DNA of 64,000 nucleotides, from positions 1,239,213 to 1,303,212 of the forward strand of contig NZ_VCPC01000001.1 of NCBI RefSeq assembly GCF_005938225.1. The letters are read 5' to 3'. This DNA comes from Arenibacterium halophilum. Its GTDB lineage: Bacteria; Pseudomonadota; Alphaproteobacteria; Rhodobacterales; Rhodobacteraceae. The notes under the pieces were generated by a model. The model was not told the origin of the DNA. It made no database searches and saw nothing but the letters and a program-made list of their open reading frames with translations. The position numbers and the translations under genes were made by a program. Positions 1 to 7,887 of this stretch are shown piece after piece (the stretch's first letter is position 1; the number at the start of each line of letters is the position of its first letter).

Positions 1-180
1 GCGCAGCCCGATCACATCATCGGCGGCGTTTTCCAGCAGCGCCGCATCAATGTTGATCTGCCCGAAATCGTTGACGATGGCAGCGATGCGTTGCCCGTGC
101 GGCTGGTGCAGCACCTGGTTGATGAAGGTCGTCTTGCCAGCCCCGAGAAACCCCGCGACCAGCAGTACCGGCACCGTCAT
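1..180 (-). CDS. G3E/CobW-family GTPase, N-terminal fragment (runs off the left edge)
   Basis: Only the first 60 codons are in the window. The protein begins with a short strand and a Walker A motif GFLGAGKTT (about residues 9-17), then a switch-like INxFGQI segment (NDFGQIN), typical of G3E P-loop GTPases of the CobW/UreG/HypB type, which act as metal chaperones or metallohydrolase-maturation factors. Its ATG overlaps the stop of the upstream amidohydrolase gene by 4 bases (ATGA), so it is the distal gene of that operon. The neighbouring metal-dependent deacylase and M81 peptidase are plausible clients, but this is inference. The CxCC motif and C-terminal half are outside the window. Confidence 0.85.
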   Translation of the reverse strand, partial: MTVPVLLVAGFLGAGKTTFINQVLHQPHGQRIAAIVNDFGQINIDAALLENAADDVIGLR

Positions 181-1673
181 TTCGGCGTGCGACGGATGGC
201 CGTGCCGTTGCGGGCTTCGGTGTTCAGCACCCCGTCGGCGATCACCGGCGCGCCGCCAACCAGCAGGTGCCGCACCCCTTCGGATGGCTGCGCCATGTCG
301 GCGAAATCCGCCTTGTCGGCCAGCGCCGCCAGATCGAAGGCGACGATGTCGGCGTCAAATCCCACCTGCATCCGCGCCTTGCGGGCGATCTGGGGCGCGC
401 AGGCCTCGATCACGCGGGCCGGGTAGATCGTGCATTTCGCCAGCCCTTCGACCAGCGGCACCACCTGCCGGTCGCGCACATAGTCGCGCAGGAAACGAAC
501 GAAGGTCGCCGAGGATCGCGGGTGCGCGGCCAGCTCACGCGGGAGCGGCCATTCGACCTCGTCATAGATCTTCCCGTCGGGCCGGATCCAGGGCATCGCG
601 TCCGAGGCGATGGACCCGTCCTCCATCGTGACCGAGGTATCCAGCATCTTCTGGTGGCTGTCGTCGTTATCGATGTCCAGGAAGTGCCAGATCACCAGAT
701 CGGACGGGTTGCTTTCCCGCGCGGCCATGATCTGGTCGCGGCTTTCGAACCTTTCGTGGTTCTTGGCCAGCTCGATGTTGCTGTAGTCGCTTCCGGTGCG
801 TTCGACGAACTGCGGATCGGTGAAGAATTCGGCGCCCACCACGGTGGACCCGGCGCCATAGGGATAAGCCTCGGTCGTGACTTTCAGCCCCTGCGCCTGC
901 GCGTTGCGCACCAGCGTCGCAACGCGTTCGATGTCCATCAGGCTGGTCGAATTCAGGTGACAGATGTGCATCCGCGCCCCCGTCGCCCCGGCCAGGCCGA
1001 TCAGCCGCACATAGCTGTCGACCGAGCTTTTGGGATCGATGTTCGAGGCGTTGGCGATATGGGTGAAGGTCGGCGCGTCGTACGCGGCCGCCGCGTCGCA
1101 GACCAGCGACAACTCCTTCACCCCCGCCCCGGCGGCATAGCCGTTGGGGATGCCAATGCCGATGGCGCCATCCGCCAGGCCCTGATGCATCATCGCGACG
1201 ATCTTGTCGGTCTGCTCGGGGGTGGCGGCATCCAGCGACCAGGACGGGTCGCCCGGATTGTGGCCCATCGCATCAATCGGGTGCATCGCCCCATCGGGAT
1301 CATAGCCACCGAACACGGCCTTGCGGGCCAGGATCCACGCCGCCGCCGTGCCATAGTTCAGCACGCGCCCCTTGGTGGCGTGATGGTCGTACCATTCGGC
1401 CACGGGCACCGCGCCCACTTCAAGCTCCAGCGTGGTGGTGATGCCGTCAAAGGCCTGCATCCGGTCGGCAGCGACGGATTGGCCGTGCGCGTGCAGGTCG
1501 ATAAAACCGGGGCAGACGATCAGCCCGGTGGCGTCGCTTTCCATTGCCCCTGCGCCAAGGTTTTCCCCGATCTCGGCGATCAGGCCATCCTTGATCGCCA
1601 CGTCGCAGATTTTGTCAAAACCGGTTTCCGGGTCGATCACCCGGCCGTTGCGGATTACGTGGTCATAGGTCAT
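177..1673 (-). CDS. N-acyl-D-amino-acid deacylase family amidohydrolase
   Basis: A 498-residue TIM-barrel amidohydrolase resembling D-aminoacylase/N-acyl-D-glutamate deacylase, which remove an acyl group from D-amino acids in the cytoplasm. Visible motifs: the first-strand metal pair HAHGQ (His61, His63), THIAN (His205), HICHLNS (His236, His239), TEAYPYGAG (from about 267), and the catalytic-Asp segment SDAMPW (Asp358). The Cys that bridges metals in classical D-aminoacylase is not evident; the equivalent segment reads TLELEVG, with glutamates. The length is normal for the family. It overlaps the M81 gene upstream by 4 bases and the G3E GTPase downstream by 4 bases, so all three are translationally coupled. 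The exact substrate is unknown; a cyclic amide or N-acyl amino acid is likely. Confidence 0.85.
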   Translation of the reverse strand: MTYDHVIRNGRVIDPETGFDKICDVAIKDGLIAEIGENLGAGAMESDATGLIVCPGFIDLHAHGQSVAADRMQAFDGITTTLELEVGAVPVAEWYDHHATKGRVLNYGTAAAWILARKAVFGGYDPDGAMHPIDAMGHNPGDPSWSLDAATPEQTDKIVAMMHQGLADGAIGIGIPNGYAAGAGVKELSLVCDAAAAYDAPTFTHIANASNIDPKSSVDSYVRLIGLAGATGARMHICHLNSTSLMDIERVATLVRNAQAQGLKVTTEAYPYGAGSTVVGAEFFTDPQFVERTGSDYSNIELAKNHERFESRDQIMAARESNPSDLVIWHFLDIDNDDSHQKMLDTSVTMEDGSIASDAMPWIRPDGKIYDEVEWPLPRELAAHPRSSATFVRFLRDYVRDRQVVPLVEGLAKCTIYPARVIEACAPQIARKARMQVGFDADIVAFDLAALADKADFADMAQPSEGVRHLLVGGAPVIADGVLNTEARNGTAIRRTPK

Positions 1674-3127
1674 GGCTGGCTGAACGGGTCCTGTGTCTTG
1701 GGCCAGAAACGGTCGTCCCGTTTCGTATAGGGGATGATGGTGTAATCGGGGGCGATGGCGCCCGGCGTCGCCAGGTGGATCACCTCGGATGCGATGGGGG
1801 CGAACCCCGCGTAGAAATGCTGGGACGACTTGACCACGACGATCTTCATGGCGTCAAGGTCCAGTCCCAGTTCGGTAAAGATCGACGGGTGAAAGGTTTG
1901 CGTGCGCTTGGAATTGACCACGATATGCACGCCGTCCGCTTCCAGCCAGACGCAATCGCCCGCGCTGGTGGGGGCGCTGCCGAACAGCTGATAGGCATCG
2001 CGGTTGATGCCTCGCACCGTCACCTTCAGGTCGACCGGATCGCCCGACATCGGGCCGATCTTGCCGCCCACGCGCACCGACATCTGCGCGCCCAGCCCGG
2101 CGTCCAGGCACATCTGCACCAGCACCGGATCCCAGAACAATGACAGCGCAACGTCGCGCAGGCCACGGTTCAGCACCTCGCGCAGCACAAAGGTGGAATC
2201 CGACGGCGCGCCGCCCCCGGCATTGTCGGCGAAATCGGCCAGCACCACCGGGCCCTTGGGCGCGGCCATCGCGCGGTCCAGCCCTTCCTCCAGCGTCGGA
2301 TAGCTGCGCGGCAGATCGTTGCGCAGCGCCCACAGCCGTTCGCCGAAGTCGCGCGCCGTCTGCTCGGCCAGATCGGCATCGCCATCGGTGATCGCCAGTG
2401 TGCGCGCGCCGACGCGCGGGTTGTCGCCCCAGGGAAAGCCATGCGCGAGCGAGACAGACAGCACGCCGCCCTGCCCCTCGGCCGCCTGCATCGCGTCGAC
2501 ATAGCCGCGCACCGGCTGAAACGGGGTGTGATACATCGCCATCATGCGGCAGTCGTAATCGCGCATTACCGGCGCGATCTTGCCCTCTGCCGCATCGGCG
2601 CAGATCGTGAACAACTCGTCCGCGCGTTCGGAAATATCGACGTGCGGGTATTCCTTGTAGCAGATGATGGCGGTGGCGTTGTCCAGCATCAGCTCGGTCA
2701 GGTGGCAATGGGGATCCACTTCCAGCCCCACGGCCACGTCGGGGCCGACGATCTGGCGCACGCGGGCCAGCATGTCGCCTTCGCAATCGTCATAGCCCTG
2801 CGCGATCATCGCGCCGTGCATCGACAGCAGCACCACATCCACGGGCATCGCCGCCTGAAGATCGGTCAGGATGTCGTCGCGGATGGTCTCGTAAACCTCG
2901 CGCACCGTGGGCCCGGCGGGCTGGGCATAGGTTGCCAGCCCCTCGGCCACGTCCCAGCCCAGCGCCTCGGCCCGGTTGCGCCATGTGGTCAGCGCCACCG
3001 CATACAGCCCCGGCTCCCCGCGCGAGGCGGTCTTGGTGTACAGGCTTTCGCGAAACCCGCTCCACCCTGTGGGGATGGGCGAGAAGGAATTGCTCTCGGT
3101 CGCGAGCGAGGCCATGAACAGTTTCAC
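1670..3127 (-). CDS. M81 family metallopeptidase (MlrC-like)
   Basis: A 485-residue protein of the MlrC/M81 family, named from the microcystin-degradation peptidase and otherwise mostly uncharacterised. Visible motifs: TESNSFSP (10-17, the family's HETNTF-like start), MHGAM (103-107), the metal-site segment DPHCHLT (138-144; many members have DLHAN), and DNAGGGAPSD near residue 300. It has no signal peptide, so it is probably cytoplasmic. It follows the TRAP binding protein gene and precedes the D-acyl-amino-acid deacylase, overlapping it by 4 bases. This suggests that an imported peptide-like or N-acylated compound is opened here and deacylated by the next enzyme. Family assignment is firm; substrate is not. 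Confidence 0.85.
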   Translation of the reverse strand: MKLFMASLATESNSFSPIPTGWSGFRESLYTKTASRGEPGLYAVALTTWRNRAEALGWDVAEGLATYAQPAGPTVREVYETIRDDILTDLQAAMPVDVVLLSMHGAMIAQGYDDCEGDMLARVRQIVGPDVAVGLEVDPHCHLTELMLDNATAIICYKEYPHVDISERADELFTICADAAEGKIAPVMRDYDCRMMAMYHTPFQPVRGYVDAMQAAEGQGGVLSVSLAHGFPWGDNPRVGARTLAITDGDADLAEQTARDFGERLWALRNDLPRSYPTLEEGLDRAMAAPKGPVVLADFADNAGGGAPSDSTFVLREVLNRGLRDVALSLFWDPVLVQMCLDAGLGAQMSVRVGGKIGPMSGDPVDLKVTVRGINRDAYQLFGSAPTSAGDCVWLEADGVHIVVNSKRTQTFHPSIFTELGLDLDAMKIVVVKSSQHFYAGFAPIASEVIHLATPGAIAPDYTIIPYTKRDDRFWPKTQDPFSQP

Positions 3128-3156
3128 ATCGTCACCTTTGGGCTGGGTGCAAATAC

Positions 3157-3175
3157 GGGCGCCACCGGGGCGCCC
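3157..3175 (-). terminator. GC-rich stem-loop between the TRAP binding protein and M81 genes
   Basis: A perfect 7-bp inverted repeat, GGGCGCC / GGCGCCC, with a 5-nt loop sits in the 57-nt gap between the end of dctP and the start of the M81 gene. There is no T tract, so it is more likely a processing, stability or attenuation hairpin. It would favour the binding-protein message over the downstream enzymes. Confidence 0.5.
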
Positions 3176-3184
3176 GCGCAGGTC

Positions 3185-4156
3185 TTATTTGCCGATGGCC
3201 TTGGTCCAGGCCTCAAGCGCGCCCTCTGGCAGATCCGCGCTTTCATAAATCGGCTTTGAGGCTTCGCGGAACTTGGCGCGTTCCTCGTCGCTCAGGCGGA
3301 TCACCTCGATGCCGGCCGCTTCGAGGTCGTCATAGATCTTCTCGCGGTTTTTCAGGAAGGTGCGGTTGGCGTCATGGGCGGCCTTGGCGGCATCGTCCAC
3401 GATGGCGCGTTCTTCGTCGCTCAGGCCCTGATACCAATCTTCCGAGGCAATCGCGACACGCACCGACGACGACATCTTGGCATCGGTGAAATACTTGATG
3501 AACGAGGTATGCCCGAACACCAGCGGCACGAAGGGCGGGTTGACATAGCCCTCGGCCACGCCGGTTTGCAGCGCGTTGGGCACTTCCGACCACGACACGA
3601 TGGTGCCCTTGGCCCCAAAGGCGCCGAAGATCTGCACCTGAAGTTCGTCCAGCGCGCGCAGGCGCAGGCCCGACAGATCGTCAAAAGTGCGCACCGGAAC
3701 CGAGGTGGTGAAGATGCCCGTCGGCAGCCCAAGGTACACCACATCCAGCACGCGCACGCCCTGCGGCGTGGTGCCTTCGTTGATGCGCGCCAGCATCCCG
3801 CCTTCGCCCAGCGCGCGGTCCAGCTCTTCGCCGTCGGCAAAGAAATAGGGCATCATCGCGCCAAAGATCGTCTTGTCGAGCGTGCCGGCCGATTTGGCAT
3901 CGGACATCGACACTTCCAGCAGGCCCTGGCTGACCTGATCGAGGCGCTCGGCCTCTTCGCCCAGCGCGTTGCGCTGGTATTCATCGGCCTCCATCCCGTG
4001 TTCCTTCAGGTATTCGCCAAAGGTATGGGCCCAGACATAGGTGCCGGATTGTTCCAGATCGGCGGGGGTATCCAGCGCGATCTTGACCTGCGCGTGAACC
4101 GGCAGGGCCAGCAGCGCCACAAGCGCGGGCGCGGCGAGGCGGGTGAAAAGGGTCAT
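3185..4156 (-). CDS. dctP: TRAP transporter substrate-binding protein, DctP family (orphan)
   Basis: A 323-residue periplasmic binding protein with a Sec signal peptide (hydrophobic residues about 5-21, cleavage after PVHA) and the DctP fold. Internal landmarks are the GLRLRAL segment, which carries the conserved Arg that binds carboxylates, and NALQTGVAEGYVNPP. DctP proteins bind organic acids and pass them to a DctQM permease. No permease lies beside it on this strand. The nearest is the DctQM pair of the divergent operon at 7.3-9.2 kb, which already has its own DctP. The two binding proteins may therefore share one permease, or this one may serve a permease elsewhere. It lies between an FAD oxidoreductase and an M81 peptidase gene. 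Confidence 0.9.
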   Translation of the reverse strand: MTLFTRLAAPALVALLALPVHAQVKIALDTPADLEQSGTYVWAHTFGEYLKEHGMEADEYQRNALGEEAERLDQVSQGLLEVSMSDAKSAGTLDKTIFGAMMPYFFADGEELDRALGEGGMLARINEGTTPQGVRVLDVVYLGLPTGIFTTSVPVRTFDDLSGLRLRALDELQVQIFGAFGAKGTIVSWSEVPNALQTGVAEGYVNPPFVPLVFGHTSFIKYFTDAKMSSSVRVAIASEDWYQGLSDEERAIVDDAAKAAHDANRTFLKNREKIYDDLEAAGIEVIRLSDEERAKFREASKPIYESADLPEGALEAWTKAIGK

Positions 4157-4211
4157 GTTACGTCCTCCGTTGGTGTTGGTTTCCCGGCTTTGTGCCGGTT
4201 CGGTCTTTGCG

Positions 4212-5363
4212 TCATGCGGGTACGGTGGCTTTCAGGCGCGCGGGGGCCAGGTCGGCCATACGCAGGCCATGCGCCGCGATATCGTCAGGCAGGGGTTGGT
4301 GCAGGATGTCGGCGGCAGCGGCGCGCGACAGGGCCGGGGCGCTCTGGATGCCATAGCCGCCCTGCCCTGCCAGCCAATAGAACCCCGGGGCGGTGGCCGA
4401 ATAGCCCGCCACCGGCGATTTATCGGCCACGAAACTGCGCAGCCCGGCCCATTTGCTGTCGATCCGGCGAATATCCAGGTCAAAGGCCGTCATGATCCGG
4501 TCGGCGCAGATGGCGATGTCGATCTCTTCCGGCTGGGCGTCACAGGGGGCCGATGGCGTTTCATCGGCGGGCGAAATCAGCAGCCGCCCCGATTCCGGTT
4601 TCAGGTAGAACTGTTCCTGCACGTCTATGGTGATCGGCAGCGCGGCGCAGGGCGTGCCTGCCGGTTCGGCGATGGTGACAGCGGTGCGCCGTTTCGGGGT
4701 CAGCCCGATCGGCTCGGCCCCGGCCATGTCGCCGATGACCTGCGCCCAGGCCCCGGCGGCGTTCACCACAACGGGGGCGGTGACGATGCCCTTGCGGGTG
4801 GTCAGCTGCCACTGGTCCTGCACGCGCGTCATCTCCGAGACTTCGGCGTTCAGCAACGTGACGCCACCCGCCGCCGCATGGGCGCGCAGGTAGCCGCGAT
4901 GCAGCGCGTGCACGTCGATGTCATGGCCGTCGCGGTCCAGCATCGCGCCAGCGGCATAGCCCGGGCGCACCAGCGGCTGATGGTGCGCGATCTGGTCGGG
5001 CCCCAGCACTTCGACCGGGGTTTCCCCGGCCACGGCGGCCACAAGTTCATCCAGCGCCGCCTGCTGGTCGTCGCGCGCGATCATCAGGATCGGGCGTGGC
5101 GTCAGCAGCGGCGCCTCGGCGAACCCGGCAGGTGACGCGTGATAGAACCCGGCCGAGGCCCGCGTCAGCGCGCGGATCGGACCGGGGCCATAACTGGGCG
5201 CAAAGACAGCCGCCGACCGGCCCGTGGTATGAAAGCCCGGCTGGGCTTCCATCTCGATCAGGACCACGCGCGCCTGCCCCGCCAAGGCGGCGGCGACCGA
5301 GGCCCCGGCAATACCGGCCCCGATCACCGCGATATCGGCAGAATGGTGAGTGGTGGACTTCAT
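4212..5363 (-). CDS. FAD-dependent oxidoreductase, DAO (glycine/D-amino-acid oxidase) family
   Basis: A 383-residue flavoprotein with an N-terminal Rossmann dinucleotide-binding motif GAGIAGASVA (about residues 14-23), followed by GFHTTGRSAAVF, typical of DadA/sarcosine-oxidase-like enzymes. Near the C-terminus are GFYWLAGQGGYG and a second FAD-contact region. It oxidises an amine or amino acid C-N bond, reducing FAD. The start is the ATG at 5363 (MKSTTHH); the longer frame extends into the divergent promoter region. It is the first gene of the minus-strand operon and is divergent from the XRE-cupin regulator gene, which probably controls it. Substrate is unknown; a D- or N-alkyl amino acid fits the downstream D-aminoacylase homologue. 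Confidence 0.85.
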   Translation of the reverse strand: MKSTTHHSADIAVIGAGIAGASVAAALAGQARVVLIEMEAQPGFHTTGRSAAVFAPSYGPGPIRALTRASAGFYHASPAGFAEAPLLTPRPILMIARDDQQAALDELVAAVAGETPVEVLGPDQIAHHQPLVRPGYAAGAMLDRDGHDIDVHALHRGYLRAHAAAGGVTLLNAEVSEMTRVQDQWQLTTRKGIVTAPVVVNAAGAWAQVIGDMAGAEPIGLTPKRRTAVTIAEPAGTPCAALPITIDVQEQFYLKPESGRLLISPADETPSAPCDAQPEEIDIAICADRIMTAFDLDIRRIDSKWAGLRSFVADKSPVAGYSATAPGFYWLAGQGGYGIQSAPALSRAAAADILHQPLPDDIAAHGLRMADLAPARLKATVPA

Positions 5364-5423
5364 GCGGCGGCGACTCCTGACTGACAGGACTATTGCGCAC
5401 AAAATTCCCCATTCCAAGATTTA

Positions 5424-5439
5424 TTTTCGTATGCGAAAA
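5424..5439. promoter_or_regulatory. Inverted repeat in the divergent promoter, candidate XRE-cupin operator
   Basis: TTTTCG-TATG-CGAAAA, a perfect 6-bp inverted repeat with a 4-nt spacer. It is embedded in an AT-rich stretch of the 148-bp region between the oxidoreductase (minus) and XRE-cupin (plus) genes. The position, symmetry and local AT richness suggest the binding site of the adjacent HTH-cupin regulator. Confidence 0.45.
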
Positions 5440-5511
5440 TTTTTGCCGTTTCCGCTAGGCATTTCTCGCGATCCCTGCCAGATTTGCGGCAAGGCAGAAA
5501 AGGCAAGGCAC

Positions 5512-6117
5512 ATGTCCACACGGCAACAAATCGGCAAACGGGTGCGGCGGCTGCGCAAGGGGCGCGATCAGACATTGGCCGAACTGGCCCGGCTGTCAGG
5601 CGTTTCGGTTTCAACCATTTCCAAGATCGAAAACGACGCGCTGTCACCCACGCTCGACGTGATTCTGAAACTGTGCGACGGGCTGAACGTCGAGATTGGC
5701 GATCTGGTCAGCGAAGATGACGGCACCCAGACCGACACCGCGCCCAACAGCCGCTTTTCTGTCGCGCGCAAGGACAGTGGCGTGCTGTTCGATACGCCGA
5801 ACTACGATTACCTGTACCTGTGCCCTGATGTGAAGCGCAAACAGATGGTGCCGATTCTGGCCCGGGTGAAGGCGCGGTCGATGACCGAATTTGGCACGCT
5901 TTTCAGCCACGGGGGAGAGGAATTCCTGTTTGTTCTCAAGGGGGAAATAGAGGTGCACAGCGCGTTCTATGAAACCGTGCGACTGGCTCAGGGCGATGGC
6001 GTCTACCTCGACAGTTCGATGGGGCACGCCTATGTCAGCGCCAACGGGCAGGACGCCGAGGTGCTGTGCATCTGCACCGAACCCAAGGCGCAGGGCGAAG
6101 GTGAATCCGCGATCTGA
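5512..6117 (+). CDS. XRE-family transcriptional regulator with C-terminal cupin domain
   Basis: A 201-residue cytoplasmic regulator. Residues about 7-62 form a helix-turn-helix of the XRE/lambda-repressor type (LAELARLSGVSVSTISKIE). Residues about 110-190 form a cupin (FSHGGEEFLFVLKGEIEV ... GDGVYLDSSMGHAY) that would sense a small ligand. This architecture is shared with PuuR/SutR-like regulators of amine and amino acid catabolism. The start is the ATG at 5512; the upstream in-frame region is intergenic. It is divergent from the FAD-oxidoreductase operon and lies 101 bp upstream of the dctP-dctQ-dctM operon, so it may control both. Confidence 0.9.
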   Translation: MSTRQQIGKRVRRLRKGRDQTLAELARLSGVSVSTISKIENDALSPTLDVILKLCDGLNVEIGDLVSEDDGTQTDTAPNSRFSVARKDSGVLFDTPNYDYLYLCPDVKRKQMVPILARVKARSMTEFGTLFSHGGEEFLFVLKGEIEVHSAFYETVRLAQGDGVYLDSSMGHAYVSANGQDAEVLCICTEPKAQGEGESAI

Positions 6118-6218
6118 AACCGGCGTGAGCGGCCAAAAAACCGCTTGATCGGCGCAGATTGTTTGATATCCATCAATTATCGAAGCCCGGTGGAGCGGGC
6201 CTCGCATGGGAGGATATC

Positions 6219-7238
6219 ATGACTTCACGTATTATCGCGCTTGGCGCGGCCGTAACGCTTGCCCTGCCGCTGGCAGCCCACGCACAAGACGTCACCCTGC
6301 GCCTGTCGCATTGGGTGCCCGCCGGGATTGCACCGGCCTCGAAGGGCATCGAACCCTGGGCCAAGGCGGTCGAGGACGCCTCGGGCGGGTCCATCGCGAT
6401 TCAACTGTTTCCGGCGCAGCAGCTGGGCAAGGCCCCCGATCACTATGACATGGCCAAGCAGGGCATCGTTGACATGGCATGGGTCAACCCGGGCTACACC
6501 GCCGGTCGTTTCCCGATCTACGCGCTGACCGAAGTGCCCTTTATGGTCGACGACTCCGTGCAGGGTGCCAAGGCGATCCACGAATGGTACCTCGAGAACG
6601 GTGCCGAGGCCGAGATGAGCGACGTGAAGGTCTGCTTCATCCACCCCCACGCCCCGGGTGCGCTGCATTCGAAAGAGGCCATCACAAGCCCCGACCAGAT
6701 CAAGGGCAAGAACATCCGCCCGGCGCACGCCACCATGGCGCGGTTCGTCAGCCTTCTGGGCGGCGGCCCGGTGCAGGTGCCTGCCCCCGAAGTGCGCGAA
6801 GCGCTGTCGCGTGGCACCGCCGAGGCGGTGACCTTCCCGTGGGGTGCCATGTACGATTTCAAACTGACCGGCGAAGTGCCCCAGCATCTGGACATGCCGT
6901 TCTACATGTCGGCGCAGGTTCTGGTGATGAACCTTGCCAGCTATGACAAGCTGTCGGACGAAAACAAGGCCGTGATCGACAGCCACTGCACGCCCGAGTG
7001 GTCCGCCAAGGTTGCGCAGGGCTGGCACGACGATGACATGGCCGCCCGCGACAAGCTGATCGCCGATGGCGAACAGACGTTGAACGAGCCATCCGAGGCC
7101 GATGTGGCCGCGTGGCGCGAGGCATCGCAGCCGCTGATCGACGAATGGAAGGAAAGCGTTGTGGCCAAGGGCGGCGATGCCGATGCGATCCTTGACGCCT
7201 ATGTCAAATCGCTCGAAGCAAACGACGCCAAGTACTAA
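6219..7238 (+). CDS. dctP: TRAP transporter substrate-binding protein DctP
   Basis: A 339-residue periplasmic binding protein. The chosen start (6219) has a strong GGGAGG ribosome-binding site 5 nt upstream and gives a classical signal peptide ending in AHA (about residue 21). Earlier in-frame codons lack this. The fold shows LSHWVPAGIAP, QLFPAQQLGKAPDHYDMAKQG and the substrate-contact segment KGKNIRPA. It is the first gene of a dctPQM set and binds an organic acid for uptake. It is more divergent from the orphan DctP at 3.2-4.2 kb than a recent duplicate would be, so the two probably bind different ligands. Confidence 0.92.
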   Translation: MTSRIIALGAAVTLALPLAAHAQDVTLRLSHWVPAGIAPASKGIEPWAKAVEDASGGSIAIQLFPAQQLGKAPDHYDMAKQGIVDMAWVNPGYTAGRFPIYALTEVPFMVDDSVQGAKAIHEWYLENGAEAEMSDVKVCFIHPHAPGALHSKEAITSPDQIKGKNIRPAHATMARFVSLLGGGPVQVPAPEVREALSRGTAEAVTFPWGAMYDFKLTGEVPQHLDMPFYMSAQVLVMNLASYDKLSDENKAVIDSHCTPEWSAKVAQGWHDDDMAARDKLIADGEQTLNEPSEADVAAWREASQPLIDEWKESVVAKGGDADAILDAYVKSLEANDAKY

Positions 7239-7247
7239 GGCGCCTGC

Positions 7248-7272
7248 GCGGCGCGGGCCCTGCCTGCGCCGC
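7248..7272 (+). terminator. Stem-loop between dctP and dctQ (attenuator/mRNA stabiliser)
   Basis: A 10-bp GC-rich stem (GCGGCGCGGG / CCTGCGCCGC, one G-U pair) with a 5-nt loop begins 9 nt after the dctP stop codon. There is no T run. Hairpins of this kind after binding-protein genes commonly raise the binding-protein to permease ratio. Confidence 0.55.
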
Positions 7273-7338
7273 CTCTGAACGCCACGCGCCCGCATCGGTG
7301 CATCCGGGCGCAAGCGGACTCATCCGGAAAGATCGCGA

Positions 7339-7887
7339 ATGACCCCTGATCGCAACGGCGCGGGCGGCGCGCTGAAAACTGTCCATATCATCGAACGGAT
7401 CGCCGGCGTGATGCTGGGCCTTGTAACCGTGCTGATCGTGATTTCGGCCATCGGGCGCTATGGCTTTGCGCGGCCGGTGCCCGATGCCTTCGACCTGTCG
7501 CGCCTTGTGTTGGGCGTTGCCATCGCATGGGGGCTGGCCAGCCTCGGGTTTCACGGCACGCATATCAAGGTCGATCTGCTGGCCCATGCCCTGCCTGCCG
7601 CCGCACGACGAGCGATCAACGCGCTCGCCTGGGCGGTGCTTCTGGGCTTCACCATCCTGCTGACGTGGAAGATCTGGGAACGCTTGGTCAGCGCCTTCTA
7701 CGGCGGCGATGCCACGATGGATCTGCGGCTGCCGCACTGGCCCTTCATCCTTGGCATCTGGCTGGGGCTGGTCGCAGCGCTCATCACCACCGCGCTGCGG
7801 CTCTGGCTGATCACGGCGCGCGGCCAGGATCTGGGCGAATACGACGGCATCGACGAACAGCTTGAACAGGACTTGCGGCTGAAATGA
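7339..7887 (+). CDS. dctQ: TRAP transporter small permease subunit DctQ
   Basis: A 182-residue inner-membrane protein with four predicted hydrophobic segments (about residues 20-42, 50-70, 90-112, 135-158). This matches the DctQ family length and topology. It partners the large DctM subunit. It overlaps dctM by 4 bases (ATGA), so the two are co-translated. The C-terminus is charged and cytoplasmic. Confidence 0.9.
   Translation: MTPDRNGAGGALKTVHIIERIAGVMLGLVTVLIVISAIGRYGFARPVPDAFDLSRLVLGVAIAWGLASLGFHGTHIKVDLLAHALPAAARRAINALAWAVLLGFTILLTWKIWERLVSAFYGGDATMDLRLPHWPFILGIWLGLVAALITTALRLWLITARGQDLGEYDGIDEQLEQDLRLK

Noticed and set aside
6128-6145. AGCGG-N8-CCGCT hairpin after the XRE-cupin gene
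   Set aside because: Only 5 bp and followed by no clear T run; too weak to list as a terminator.
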